Assembly (NCBI GenBank): GCA_963693085.1
Contig: OY856409.1
Location: forward strand, 296,026,058-296,090,057
Length of the DNA stretch: 64,000 nt
Direction of reading: 5' to 3'
DNA from: Alisma plantago-aquatica
Taxonomy: Eukaryota > Streptophyta > Magnoliopsida > Alismatales > Alismataceae
Shown: positions 48,319-58,288 of the stretch, one piece after another
Layout of the letters: each line of letters starts with the position of its first letter
How positions within the stretch are numbered: position 1 is the first letter of the stretch
The notes under the pieces: generated by a model
Told to the model about the DNA's origin: nothing
The model's input: the letters and a program-made list of their open reading frames with translations, nothing else
The model's database searches: none
Program-made: the position numbers and the translations under genes

Positions 48319-50989
48319 TCAGATAAGCCGATATAATCACAGGAAGCTTTTCTTCCTCAGCCAGAAATGCGTACTTCAGGTGCGGTGGCAACGGCTTCAA
48401 CTCCAATTCTGGCGGGCTGATTAAAGATGATTGAAGCGGTGGTGGGAGTTCGCCTAAGTCTTCATAGTACCTTGCATAGAAGAACGAAAACATCTGAAGC
48501 ATCTCTGCACACTCCTGTAGTGACTTGCTTCTCATCCAATCATGTATGATATTGAGTAAGCAGGCTTCAAGTGGTAATTCTGGATGTGTGTCAAAAACCG
48601 AATTTGCTATAGCCTCATCTTCAGTAGAGGGAGGAATGTCCTCCTCCTCATCATTCGGAAAATCTACAGCCTTGCTAAGGGATACCACCTTGGTCTGATC
48701 CATGATGTCCACAGCTAATGTCCCTTTTTCCACCTTGGTCATCACATGAGCCATATCTAAAAATGGCTTCCCTAGACAAAGTGAGAAATTGTGATCAAAA
48801 TGCTTTACCATGTGACACTGCTCCTTGGCTTTAAGTGACGTAGTGCTAGAAGGCATGACCATCTTGAAGCGATCATCAGCTATACCCAAGGTCAAATGAC
48901 CTCTCCCCATCTCAAGTATCATGTCAGCTGTAGCTTGTAAGGGTCGTTCGAGTAGTAACTCATTGCCTTGTTCATCTTGCATCTCCATGACATCAAAATC
49001 TGCTGGAAATACAAATCGATCTACTTTCACTAGCACGTCTTCACAAATACTGTATGGCTTCACCACAAAATTGTCCACCAATTGGATTGTCATGTTGCTC
49101 GGCCGTGACTCTTTTAATCCCAGCTTCTTGAATGTAGAGAGGGGCATCAAGTTTATGCTCGCCCCGGAGTCACATAGTGCTTCACCAAACTTCACTTTCC
49201 CAATGTAACATGAGATGTTGAAGCAGCCCGGATCCTGCCTCTTTGGTGGCAATGTGCCCATGATGAAGGCACTCACCTGCTCCTTAAGCACTACAACCTC
49301 CGTGTCTGGGATTTTCCTCTTCTTGGTAATGATGTCTTTCAGAAATTTACTGTAAGAAGGGATTTGCTCAATTGCTTCCAATAATGGGAGGTTGACTGAA
49401 AGCTTTCTGAAACTGTCTAGAAACTTTTTAAATTGGACATCCACTTTCCTTGCCTTTGCACTGTTCGGATATGGGATCGGGACAACCTGTGCCCTTTGAT
49501 GCGGTGGCACATAAGGTGTCCTTTTCTGCATCTCCTCCTCATCTGCAATAGGATCTTCAGTAGCATCCACTGTTATATCCGCAACTGGTTCTGTGATCGG
49601 TATGGGCAGCTCCTCAGTGGCCTCACCTTCAATTTTTTCTTGGGGTTTGCTTGGTTCATCGGCTCTGGGGTTTAAAAGCTTCTTGCCACTCCTTAGCAAG
49701 ATGGCCTTCGCCTGTTGGTTTCCTCCTAGAATATTAGTGTTACCGGGAAAACCTTGATGCACCAGCTTCTTCATATTGGCTATCTCTGCTGCCATTTGCG
49801 CCATGGACATCTCTATTGTCCTCATCTGAGCCCCATGGCTCTGCAATGTCTGCCCGAACTGGTTCATAAATTCCCCCTGTTGCTTTATCTGCTGGACAAA
49901 AGTAGCCATTAATTCTTGATTTTACTTTATCACTTGGTTGAGCAACTCCGTGCTCTTGTCCTCTACAACTGGTTGGGGTTTTGCATCTGGGTCCTACAAA
50001 AAGTTGTTTGGATCCTTCCAAGAGAACTTCTTGTCTTTCCTCCATGAGTAATCATTATTTCTGTAACCTTGCTGTCTCATGAATTTGACTTGTGCCTCAT
50101 CCTCGGACTCAGTATCTTCCTTTGCAAGTAGTTTCTTCGCGAGAAGGTCCATCTTCTCATTCAGCTCCTTGATTGCTTTAGACTCCCCTGCTACTCGAAC
50201 GTGCTCAAACGCGTCCATGTCACCCCAAGATTGCTTCTTGGCCATGTTCTTAAGGATTTCCCAACACCTCGTGTATGTGTTGTTCAAGAAGAATCCTTAG
50301 CCTGCTGAATCGAGGTTACTTCTATCATGCTCAGAGAGAGCAAAATAGAAGATCTTGACCTGTGTCTCCTTATCAAGCCTGTGATGCGGGCACTGCCTAA
50401 GCATGATCTGAAACCTTTTCCAGGTCTCAGAGTAGGTATCTCCTGCCTTCTAAGTGAAGTTGTGGATCTTCCTGATCATGTCATTGGTCTTCTCGGGCGG
50501 GAAGAACCTTTCAAAGAAAACCTCTACCAAGTGGTTCCAGGATTCTACATATTCATCATCCAGATTGTGCAACCACTCACGTGCAGTTCCTGCCAGAGAA
50601 CTCGGGAACAACTTCAAGTAAAGCGTCTCTTGTGGAAATCTGTCAATTTTTATCATGTCACAAATTTCCACAAATTGGCTTATATGCGTGACTGGGTCTT
50701 CGTTCTTGAGCCCATGGAATGTGTTTGACTTGACCAAATTAATTAACGCAGGGTCAATCTTGTATGTCGGAATATTGATCGCCTGCTTCTTGATCGTCCC
50801 TTTTGAAGCAGATGAAGAATAAGCCTTGATCTTCTCCCATATTGTTTGTGGCTCTGCCATCTCTTCCTGTTCGGATTCTGAGTCTATTTCTTCCAGATGG
50901 TCTTGATTGAAATCCTCCTCGTCTTCCGGTCCCTGCCTCGGAACCTCTGGTACTTTTTGCGTGTAGTCAGTGCTACGCGTCTGCACCAT
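48284..50989 (-). pseudogene. Athila gag-protease, one frame with four stops
   Basis: Gag forms the particle; protease cuts the polyprotein. The frame starts at a Met (MVQTRSTDY) about 165 bp inside the primer site and stays in one phase to 48284, with TAG at 50447, TAA at 50297, TAG at 49994 and TAA near 49922. The retrotransposon-gag domain is in the first 180 residues ('FPQETLYLKLFPSSLAGTA' and 'WNHLVEVFFERFFP'). A Lys-rich linker and Gln-rich segment follow. The aspartic protease has its active site at 'ALCDSGASINLMP' near 49165. After '[10 protein letters not shown]' the frame should run into RT, but the N-terminal RT segment is missing, so an internal deletion shifted the frame. Confidence 0.92.
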
Positions 50990-51155
50990 GCACAGTACCT
51001 ACAAAGTGAAAATTTAAGTTCAGTACCATGCTAGACAACTACAAGATGCGAAGATAAGATATAAATTTTTGGAAATGATTTCAAAATAATAATAAAAAAT
51101 AAAAAGTGGCCTAGAGTGGCCGCTTGCAGTACTCGTAGTGTCGACAACTGTTGTG

Positions 51156-51173
51156 TCCCCGACAACGGCGCCA
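51156..51173 (-). other. Athila primer-binding site (tRNA-Asp type)
   Basis: TGGCGCCGTTGTCGGGGA on the minus strand lies 6 bp inside the 5' LTR. Athila/Tat elements commonly use this sequence, ascribed to tRNA-Asp. Confidence 0.88.
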
Positions 51174-51179
51174 AAAACT

Positions 51180-52583
51180 TGACACGCTTTTTACGTGCGT
51201 AGAAACGCAAGTGTATGCGTCAATGTAATATAGGCCTTTGTGAGGCCCGAGTCAAACTCAGGGACACGTGAATTATCGGAGACTACTACTAAATACTCGC
51301 AATCAGCTAAACCGATTAAAAAGTTGGAGGTTGTTGTAAAATTAAAAGAAAAGAAAATAAAACAAAACAAAGCAATCGATTAAATGTTTAGTTTAATCAA
51401 TTCAAGTGGGAATCTTTAGGATTGTGGTTTCACCACAGGTTTTCATTGTATGAATTTCTATTTAGTCACTCAGATTTTTCTCTCTATCTGGGTAGTGGCC
51501 TGATATCAGAATTGCCCACTGTCATGGTACAATTCACTACCTATGTCTAGGTCGGTTCCACCGTCATAGCAACCTATACCCTAAACTAGGTGCATTAGAG
51601 TCGATCTCTCGGTATCCACCATTAACCTTACACCGCCTTGTTCAAGGGATTTATCAATTAATATGAATTTCATCTCTTTTCAACCATTAATTCTTCTTTC
51701 AAAGCAATTAAGGGAATTCGGTTATTATTATGGTGATCAAGCATAACAATATAATTGAAAAAATGAAATCATACCACGGATTTAAGAGATAAAAGATGAA
51801 TTACTATGATAAAATCATCATATAATGATTTCCCAGGATACTCCCGGTCCTAAAGACAAAGGGGATTAGCCCCGCATGTTCATCTCAAAGCAAAACATGG
51901 TAGAGAAAAAGGGAAACATGGAGAAAAACATGATTCAGTGGTGAAACCCATGAACGGAGAAGATCCAATCGCTCCTTGGCATAGAATACACGTTCTCCCG
52001 CCTTTCGGTGGTGGAAATCATCTTCTTCGGCGTCCGGAACGGCTGGGGTGTGCTTCTAGGCTCCGTTCTTCTCTCCACACCTTCTCCGGACGTGTGCAGC
52101 GGCTAATGACGTGATGGCTTGCTCTTGGCCGCCGTTATTAGGTATAATCACCGAGTTAGGTCACCAAAATATCACAACCGTCCGATTTAGATCAATCTGA
52201 AGCAAACATGGATCTGACGGTGTCGATACCATCGATGCGAGTCGATGGTATCAACTCTGCACTGTATCGGTTGGTCTTCTTTTCTTTTCTTTGTCGAAAC
52301 TGATGCCACCTCGATACCATCGACGCTGCTCGATGGTATCGACATTTATAGGCATCAGTTTTGTCCTTTTACGTCGTTGTAGCTCCACTCGTCGATGGTA
52401 TCGACTTTTGTGTCGATAGTATCGACTCACTTTTTTGAAGCAACCTGATGGTATCTCGATACCATCGACTCTCCTGTCGATAGTATCAAGATTTTGCTAC
52501 TCCTTGCTGCTGGATGCCTGTGGTCCGGTCGATGGTATCGACAACAGCAGATACTTGTTTTTCCTGAAATTTCAACATGAAAC
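51180..52583 (-). mobile_element. Athila 5' LTR, cut by the tandem copia-derived array
   Basis: This aligns with 40081-41484 over 1404 bp without net length change. The remaining 192 bp (equivalent to 41485-41676) are absent because the tandem array begins at 52584. GAAAC at 52579-52583 is the expected left target duplication of that insertion. The palindrome array recurs at 52222-52540. Confidence 0.93.
52222..52540 (-). repeat. Array of TCGATACCATCGA palindromes in the Athila 5' LTR
   Basis: Same facing pairs as in the 3' LTR. Some have single changes (for example ATCGATGCGAG and GGTATCAACTC near 52231-52256), so this copy is slightly more decayed. Confidence 0.85.
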
Positions 52584-52928
52584 TGTTGGCTAAATGGACA
52601 TCTATAAATCCCTTTGTTTTGATTATGAAAAACATTTCATTCTTATTGATCTAACGAGCTACTTGAGTGTGCAGGATTAAAGGTGGATGACAAAGCAACT
52701 AGGGAAATCCATATGCTTACATGTTTATGTTTTCATGCAATGTAATCGCTTTGTAAAAACTTGTACAAATATATAATGTACAAGCACTTAGATTGCATGT
52801 AAATCAAGTGTTAGATCTTCCCTAGCTAAACATCACATTTAGATAAGTCATCCCCTTCAAATAGGATCACATTTGCACACTCATACATATAGTTTGTGCC
52901 TAAATTGAAACATTGAAACATGATCAAT

Positions 52929-53128
52929 CTCGGTCGACAAACTCCTCGACCGAGACACTCTCGGTCGACAATCTTCTCGACCGAGAAAGATCCAAAGTAG
53001 CCGTTAGACACAACAGACAAGTTAGTTGGTATTGGAGAAAGACGTTGCAAATCACTTGTTCCAGAGTGCCTGTCGGTCGACAAAAGTTCGACCGAGTAGG
53101 TGTCTCGGTCGACCATTCCTCGACTGAG
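52929..53128 (+). repeat. CTCGGTCGA/TCGACCGAG inverted repeats in LTR 1
   Basis: Four interrupted palindromes occur at 52929-52954, 52960-52985, 53073-53095 and 53104-53128. Arms are 8-9 bp with 6-8 bp loops, and the first two are spaced 31 bp apart. The matching array in LTR 2 is at 58634-58834. Confidence 0.9.
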
Positions 53129-53264
53129 ATTGTCTTTGACAGCAACTACAGAATTAATTAATTAGCCGTTGTTAAAGCAACAACTTTGTACCTAACGGCT
53201 AGTTAAGCACTTAGAAACCCCTAGAAGTTGTCTAGAACGTCCTTAAGCATCCTTAGGCCATTCC

Positions 53265-53272
53265 TATAAATA
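53265..53272 (+). promoter_or_regulatory. LTR 1 TATA box
   Basis: TATAAATA in CCTATAAATAGGAC, about 137 bp downstream of the last inverted repeat. LTR 2 has the same box at 58971-58978. Confidence 0.7.
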
Positions 53273-54006
53273 GGACAAGCCATAGGACACTCAAATATAC
53301 TTGCTACACTTGAGAAATCCTTGAGCATACTTTGAGAAATCTGTTTGTGAGTAATTTGAGCTTTGTGACAATTGGGTACTTCCTTCTTTAGCTCATAATT
53401 CGTGTCCTATAGGCTAGTATCTCCTACCCACTACAATCACAAGTCCACACACTTGGTTAGGAGATCTATACGCTTGATCTAGGCAAATCAAGCCTTGGGC
53501 TACAAAGGATAAGTTGTAATTTCCTTTTTCTTTCTTGTTCTCTATTACCGTTTGTACTCTCCTTGCTACTCCTAGGTTGGAGGCTGCTGATTGGAGAGGG
53601 TGAAGTTCTTCTTGGCGAAGAAGGTGACTTTGAGATACTTCAGAAGGCTGGTGCAACGGGAGGTTACTTCTAGAGAGGAAGGCTACTTCAAGGGGGAGCT
53701 TGGAGTTACTTCAAGAAGGCTACCTCAAAGTTGGTGCACCTACTTCAAGTGAAGGCTATTCAAAGGGTGTAAAGGAAAGTATTGTATTTTGTATAAATCC
53801 TTGAGAAGGTAATAAAATAAATACTTTCAAAATCCCGGTTGGGTAAGCAACCGGGTAGTGGACTGACAACTTTAGTATTTGCTAAAGTTGGAACCACTCT
53901 AAACACCTGTCTCCTTCTTCTAATTTCAATTGTGGTTGTTTGAGTTCAATAAATTGGTAAAATTATTTAAAAACTCTATTCACCCCCCCCTCTAGTGTTT
54001 TTCAAT

Positions 54007-54018
54007 TGGTATCAGAGC
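54007..54018 (+). other. Primer-binding site, unit 1
   Basis: TGGTATCAGAGC, complementary to the 3' end of initiator tRNA-Met, 2 bp after LTR 1. Confidence 0.9.
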
Positions 54019-54051
54019 AGGCTTCAAGGAACCCTAACCAGGTCTTGAAGA

Positions 54052-54957
54052 ATGGAGGGTAATGGTGATTACAATCACAACAAAAGGTGCTGCTTGGACA
54101 AAACTACAACATGTTGCAATTGGTGCTTAGGAACAAGCCACACAACAACTAGATGCCCATGGAGATCAAAGAAAGAAGATGAGAACAAAGACTGTCTCAT
54201 TGCTACAACTAGCGAGGAAGAAGAAGAAGAGGTAAGTCTTTTTTATTTATCTAAAGAAGAACTAGTTGCCAGCCTTGAAGAAACACATACTAAATATGTT
54301 GAATGCAAGAAGAAATTAAAGAAATCTAATAAAGCAAATGATGAATTACATGCTAAGCTTCTTGCTATTACATCCGAAAACGAAGATCTTAAAAAGATCA
54401 TTGAAGATCATGATATTGAGATAAAATCTATAGAGGCAAATTGTAATCTACTTTCTTTAGAGAAGAATAATTTGCAAAGTCAAGTAAATGATCTTCAAAA
54501 ACAACCCATTTTATGCAACCATCTAGATTATGATTCTATTGTCAAAGAAAAAAATTCATTGTCATCTAATCTAGATCAAGCAAAACTAGATATCAAGAAG
54601 AGAATGGAAGAGATTGCCAAGTTACAACAAAAAGTTAGTAATTTGAATAATAATGGCATTCTTGATCAAATCTTAGATAATTCCTATCATCAAATTGGGA
54701 GAAGAGGACTAGGTTACAAGCCTAAAGGGAAATCCTATCAACAACCTAGTTGGAGAAAGTCACAAACCCATCAATCTATATATGTACCTAAAGGAACATC
54801 TTCACCCAAGGACAACACAGAACACAACCATAGAAAAAGATATGAGGTTGACTCGATATGTTGTCATTATTGTTTGCGCCTTGGTCACTATTCTTTTTCA
54901 TGCCCTTACAAGAGAAAAGATGTCGAGTTAGTTTGGGTTCCAAAACCTCCAAACTAA
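54052..54957 (+). CDS. ORF1: C-terminal half of a SIRE-like gag (unit 1)
   Basis: The 301-residue frame starts 34 bp after the primer site. It has two CX2CX4HX4C zinc knuckles, at residues 22-35 and 271-284, which in gag proteins bind RNA. Between them lie an acidic patch (residues 57-65) and a Lys/Glu/Leu-rich coiled coil of roughly residues 66-200. It ends with a WVPKPPN-like phrase where copia SIRE-type elements would continue into protease. The N-terminal capsid part of gag is missing, so it could bind RNA and self-associate but probably cannot form a particle alone. No protease, integrase or RT follows. Unit 2 has a frameshifted copy. Confidence 0.8.
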   Translation: MEGNGDYNHNKRCCLDKTTTCCNWCLGTSHTTTRCPWRSKKEDENKDCLIATTSEEEEEEVSLFYLSKEELVASLEETHTKYVECKKKLKKSNKANDELHAKLLAITSENEDLKKIIEDHDIEIKSIEANCNLLSLEKNNLQSQVNDLQKQPILCNHLDYDSIVKEKNSLSSNLDQAKLDIKKRMEEIAKLQQKVSNLNNNGILDQILDNSYHQIGRRGLGYKPKGKSYQQPSWRKSQTHQSIYVPKGTSSPKDNTEHNHRKRYEVDSICCHYCLRLGHYSFSCPYKRKDVELVWVPKPPN

Positions 54958-55919
54958 ATGAACAGAATCAAGTTGAGATATGACCAAGAACCTTAGTTGC
55001 ATATTTCTACGTCTATCTCAACTCAACATAATGGGATAACAAATAAATTTAAGTATCTAATTATTTAACTTGCATAGTTATGTTTTATTTGGAAGCAATT
55101 AACAGTTCCAGAAATATTGTCGGTCGAGAGACTGTCGACCGAGACACTGTCGGTCGAGAAATTGTCGACCGAGCATGTCACTGATTTCCAGTCTGTTGCA
55201 AAATTACTGAATTTCTTTGAAAATTAATGAAATTGCTATCTATTTGTGATTGATGAATGGAAAATCATCCCTACAAATTTAAATGAGATTAATATTAGTT
55301 TATTGCATAAATGATTTAACTGAAATTATGCTTAGCTAAAATAAAAAGAAAATTTCTATTTTCACATGATCATGTGATGGAATTATATGTTGTTATCATT
55401 ACATCATGGATATAATTTCAATACTTTGTACGCATAGATAATGATAAATTATATGCATGGATCCATGATAATATTCGGCAAGCAAAATGATTTATTGGTT
55501 ATATACTATTGCTTGCAACACATAAGACAAAATCTCTAAATTAGTATCTTTGAAGAATTGAGATATTAATTGAGCCTTCATTTAAGACTTATATCAAGTA
55601 GTATGCTTCAACTTGATACTCAATCAAATTTTATGCAGATATTATACTCGATATGTTCAATTTGAAAATCTGCAAACTTGCCTCTTGGTTAAAATGAAAT
55701 TTGACCAAGGGGCTCTATGGTCGTAGTCAAAATCGACCTAAAATAAGTTTTGACACAATAATTAATTGAACATCATTTTATTAAAAGCAAAATAAATTTA
55801 TGATCACAAAATTGTCCCAATATTGTCAATAATTACTCCCTTAGAAAATATATATATGCTCTACAAATTCAGTCTATCATTTGCATTAAAAATCAGCTTA
55901 AAAATTCGTACCCAGTACG
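54958..55919 (+). other. Non-coding spacer between ORF1 and the ORF2 promoter module
   Basis: AT-rich DNA stands where pol would be expected. A pair of CGGTCGAG/GTCGACCGAG inverted repeats (55120-55143, 55150-55173; 30 bp apart) lies just after ORF1. No frame with pol motifs remains, so the enzyme genes were deleted cleanly or replaced. Confidence 0.7.
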
Positions 55920-55922
55920 TCT

Positions 55923-56210
55923 GTCGGTCGACAAATCTTCGACCGAAAACCTCTCGGTCTGCCCCCCTCTCTCGACCGACAGAATCTAGACAGACCTAGC
56001 ATCGGACACACTTTCGGTCGACAATTGTTCGACCGAGACAGTGTCGGTCGACAATTGCTCGACCGAGAAAGAGCCGTTGGGATATGACCGTTGCAATCCG
56101 ACCGTTACCGTTAACGGCCGACCGTTGCAAGTCGACCGTTGGACGGCCGAAGTGGCGCGTCTGGAATATGACTGTTGTGGACGCTCGGTCGACAAATTGT
56201 CGACCGACCC
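55923..56210 (+). repeat. Internal inverted-repeat array upstream of ORF2 (unit 1)
   Basis: The TCGGTCGA...TCGACCGA repeat of the LTR recurs at about 55924-55947, 55953-55980 (diverged loop), 56012-56036, 56043-56067 and 56187-56210. The flanking DNA is not LTR sequence. The same array in unit 2 is at about 61628-61915. Confidence 0.9.
56074..56140 (+). promoter_or_regulatory. Cluster of CCGTT/AACGG motifs
   Basis: CCGTT starts at 56074, 56088, 56102, 56108, 56122 and 56136, and AACGG at 56113, so there are seven core words in 67 bp. AACGG is the core of the plant MSA element bound by three-repeat MYB (MYB3R) factors in G2/M promoters. Binding here is inference. Confidence 0.5.
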
Positions 56211-56224
56211 GGTCACTGGATTGC

Positions 56225-56232
56225 TATAAAAG
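56225..56232 (+). promoter_or_regulatory. Internal TATA box before ORF2
   Basis: TATAAAAG, 15 bp after the last inverted repeat and 135 bp before the ORF2 start codon. It is conserved in unit 2 at 61929-61936. Confidence 0.65.
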
Positions 56233-56366
56233 GAGCTAAAACGGGTCATTTCTTCACACCTTCTTATTCTTGTTTCCATAGGCTCTCTCTAGTGAATTCT
56301 TGTGCAAATCTTTAGCATCCTCATCCCCAAGACTTCCCTGCTTCTTCTCCACCTTCAAGCAATACA

Positions 56367-57737
56367 ATGGCATCATCCTCTGCTCGTGGAAAGAAGAAGG
56401 TCGCTGACAGGAAACAAAGGGAGGCTACTCCACCATTGACAATCATCAACGACATTGCCTTCGTCGACGGAGATGTTGGTGATTGTTATCTACGGCTCTC
56501 CTCCAAAGCTCCTCTCCCACGACGACCAGTTGAAGTTATGGACTTCCTCAACATCGTCGACTTGGAGGACCTTTTCGAGGTGCAAAAGTTAAAAGAATTC
56601 ATCAACCCTTCTTTCCCTTCCTATTCCATCAAGGTAGTGAATGAATTCTATGATAACCTCATCTCCCACTCTGAAAATGAAACCATCTTCTTGTATACTA
56701 TGGTCAATGGGCATAGCTTCCGATTTACTGAAGGGGATATTCTTGACATGCTAGATATTGACATAGATGAATATCAAGACACCCTTGACCTTACCTCTGG
56801 AAACCCACTTAATCAATTTTCCCAAGATGACCATACCGTTAGTCTTAGTGACATCAAAAGGACCATTTTTCAATCCAATACAACCTGTCACGAAGATAGA
56901 GGCACATACTATGCTATAAATCTCAAACCAGCTGCTAGGATTGTAAACCTTATTGTTTCAACAAACATACATCCTAGAGCCAATAAGTCTGAAGTTCCTA
57001 TTTTTCGTATGTGTCTAATATATGCCATTATCCAACGTATTCCCACAAATTTTATCTGCATCATTCTTAAAAACATGCTTGAGTTTTCTGGCAATCCTCC
57101 ATATGCTGATTTTGTATGCCAAATTACTCAACATTTCCTTAAGACCCAACTTGAGGATATGGGATATACATGGGAGCATAGACCACAAAAAATAAGTAAG
57201 AATACTGTAGAAAAAATGGGGATTGATTTCGGTCATAAGAGGGCTAGGGTAGAAGGAGAAACATCTACACAAGATATACCACCTCCACCTCCTCCTACCA
57301 GCCTACCCTATGACCCCATCCAAAACACTCTAACCTATGTTGCAGGGTCACAATATCATCTTAGTAAACAATTAGATTATAACCATCATGCCATGACTTA
57401 TCTAAACCAAAGAATGCAAACTCTTTCTCCAAACCAACCCGATGAATATCCCTACTCTTTAAATCATGGCATGCTCAATCCATATAACCCATCTTACAAC
57501 TACTATCAACCTCCACCTCCACCTTCTACAGATCTCACGCATACTCAGTTTTCATCAATGCAACTACAAGATATTGCTGCTCATTTCCGATTTGATCGTG
57601 TTCCAACCTTCTTGGAGGCATATGCCTTAACCAAGACAGGTGCTCTGGAGTGGCAAACATTGGTCCAGTATTATGGAGCTGAGCCTTTTCTTGGGAAAGA
57701 CCCTGATGTTGATGTAATTCTTAAGTCTTTCCAGTGA
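56367..57737 (+). CDS. ORF2: plant-transposon accessory protein (PF20167/ATHILA-like), unit 1
   Basis: This 456-residue frame has no interruption. Its function is unknown. A basic start (GKKKVADRK) is followed by a globular region of about residues 20-260. 'FLYTMVNGHSFRFTEGDILD' and 'PIFRMCLIYAIIQRIPTNF' resemble the domain Pfam calls putative plant transposon protein, and more distantly the Athila env-position ORF in this window. Then come a basic GHKRARVEG motif (possible nuclear signal), a Pro-rich linker, a Tyr/Pro-rich stretch and an unrelated C-terminal segment. The start is the first Met in a good context (CAATGGC) after the TATA box. It differs from the unit 2 copy at only four residues (14, 37, 40 and 96). 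It may act on element RNA or DNA, but that is a guess. Confidence 0.85.
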   Translation: MASSSARGKKKVADRKQREATPPLTIINDIAFVDGDVGDCYLRLSSKAPLPRRPVEVMDFLNIVDLEDLFEVQKLKEFINPSFPSYSIKVVNEFYDNLISHSENETIFLYTMVNGHSFRFTEGDILDMLDIDIDEYQDTLDLTSGNPLNQFSQDDHTVSLSDIKRTIFQSNTTCHEDRGTYYAINLKPAARIVNLIVSTNIHPRANKSEVPIFRMCLIYAIIQRIPTNFICIILKNMLEFSGNPPYADFVCQITQHFLKTQLEDMGYTWEHRPQKISKNTVEKMGIDFGHKRARVEGETSTQDIPPPPPPTSLPYDPIQNTLTYVAGSQYHLSKQLDYNHHAMTYLNQRMQTLSPNQPDEYPYSLNHGMLNPYNPSYNYYQPPPPPSTDLTHTQFSSMQLQDIAAHFRFDRVPTFLEAYALTKTGALEWQTLVQYYGAEPFLGKDPDVDVILKSFQ

Positions 57738-58288
57738 GATGTGGAGTTGTATTAGTTGTAATGGAATCTTTGCAAAATTGAAATAAATGGGTTATCTTTA
57801 CATGATTTGGCTATCTTTTCATGCTTGTAATGAAATTAGTTATCTTTATAATGGATTTTTTTGGCATCATTTGATTTTGGATTATGAGACTATTGTAGAG
57901 CATACAAAATAAGGGGAGTAATAAATACAAATAAATCAAAAAGGATGAAAATATATGCAAATATCTAAAACTTAAAGTTATGGCTAAATTGACATCTATT
58001 GCAAAGCACTTATACCTTGGGATATCTATCTAAAGGAGAGCATATTATAAAATTAAGGGGGAGAAGTAATATCAAATATTCAACATGGATATCTTTTTGA
58101 AATGTCAAAGGGGGAGAAAAGAATATCAAAATAAAATAAAGATCAAAACTATAATGAAAAAGGCCAAGCACTTATTTGCAAAAGAAGAAAAGCTACAAAA
58201 GGTAATCTAAAGGTATGAAACTCATTTGGTTTATATTTCCTTTATTTATATTTTTGGAAATGTTTGTCATCTTCAAAAAGGGGGAGAT
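57738..58288 (+). other. 3' untranslated region and polypurine tracts, unit 1
   Basis: No frame. Three AAGGGGGAGA-type tracts occur at 58055-58066, 58107-58121 and 58275-58288; only the last abuts the next LTR (AAAAAGGGGGAGAT then TGTTGGC). Confidence 0.8.

Larger units (their letters stand above)
52584..54004 (+). mobile_element. LTR 1 of the tandem copia-derived (SIRE-like) array
   Basis: The LTR reads TGTTGGCTAAATGG...GTGTTTTTCA, 1421 bp, followed by a tRNA-Met primer site. It differs from LTR 2 at roughly two dozen positions by eye, with small indels that cancel. It contains four CTCGGTCGA/TCGACCGAG inverted repeats (52929-53128), CCGTT words, a TATA box at 53265 and a C-tract before its end. 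The frames at 52826-53161 and 53414-53656 are chance coding. Confidence 0.93.

Noticed and set aside
55986..56279. Frames on both strands across the ORF2 upstream region
   Set aside because: Explained by the inverted-repeat and CCGTT arrays; conserved in unit 2 only because the whole unit is duplicated.
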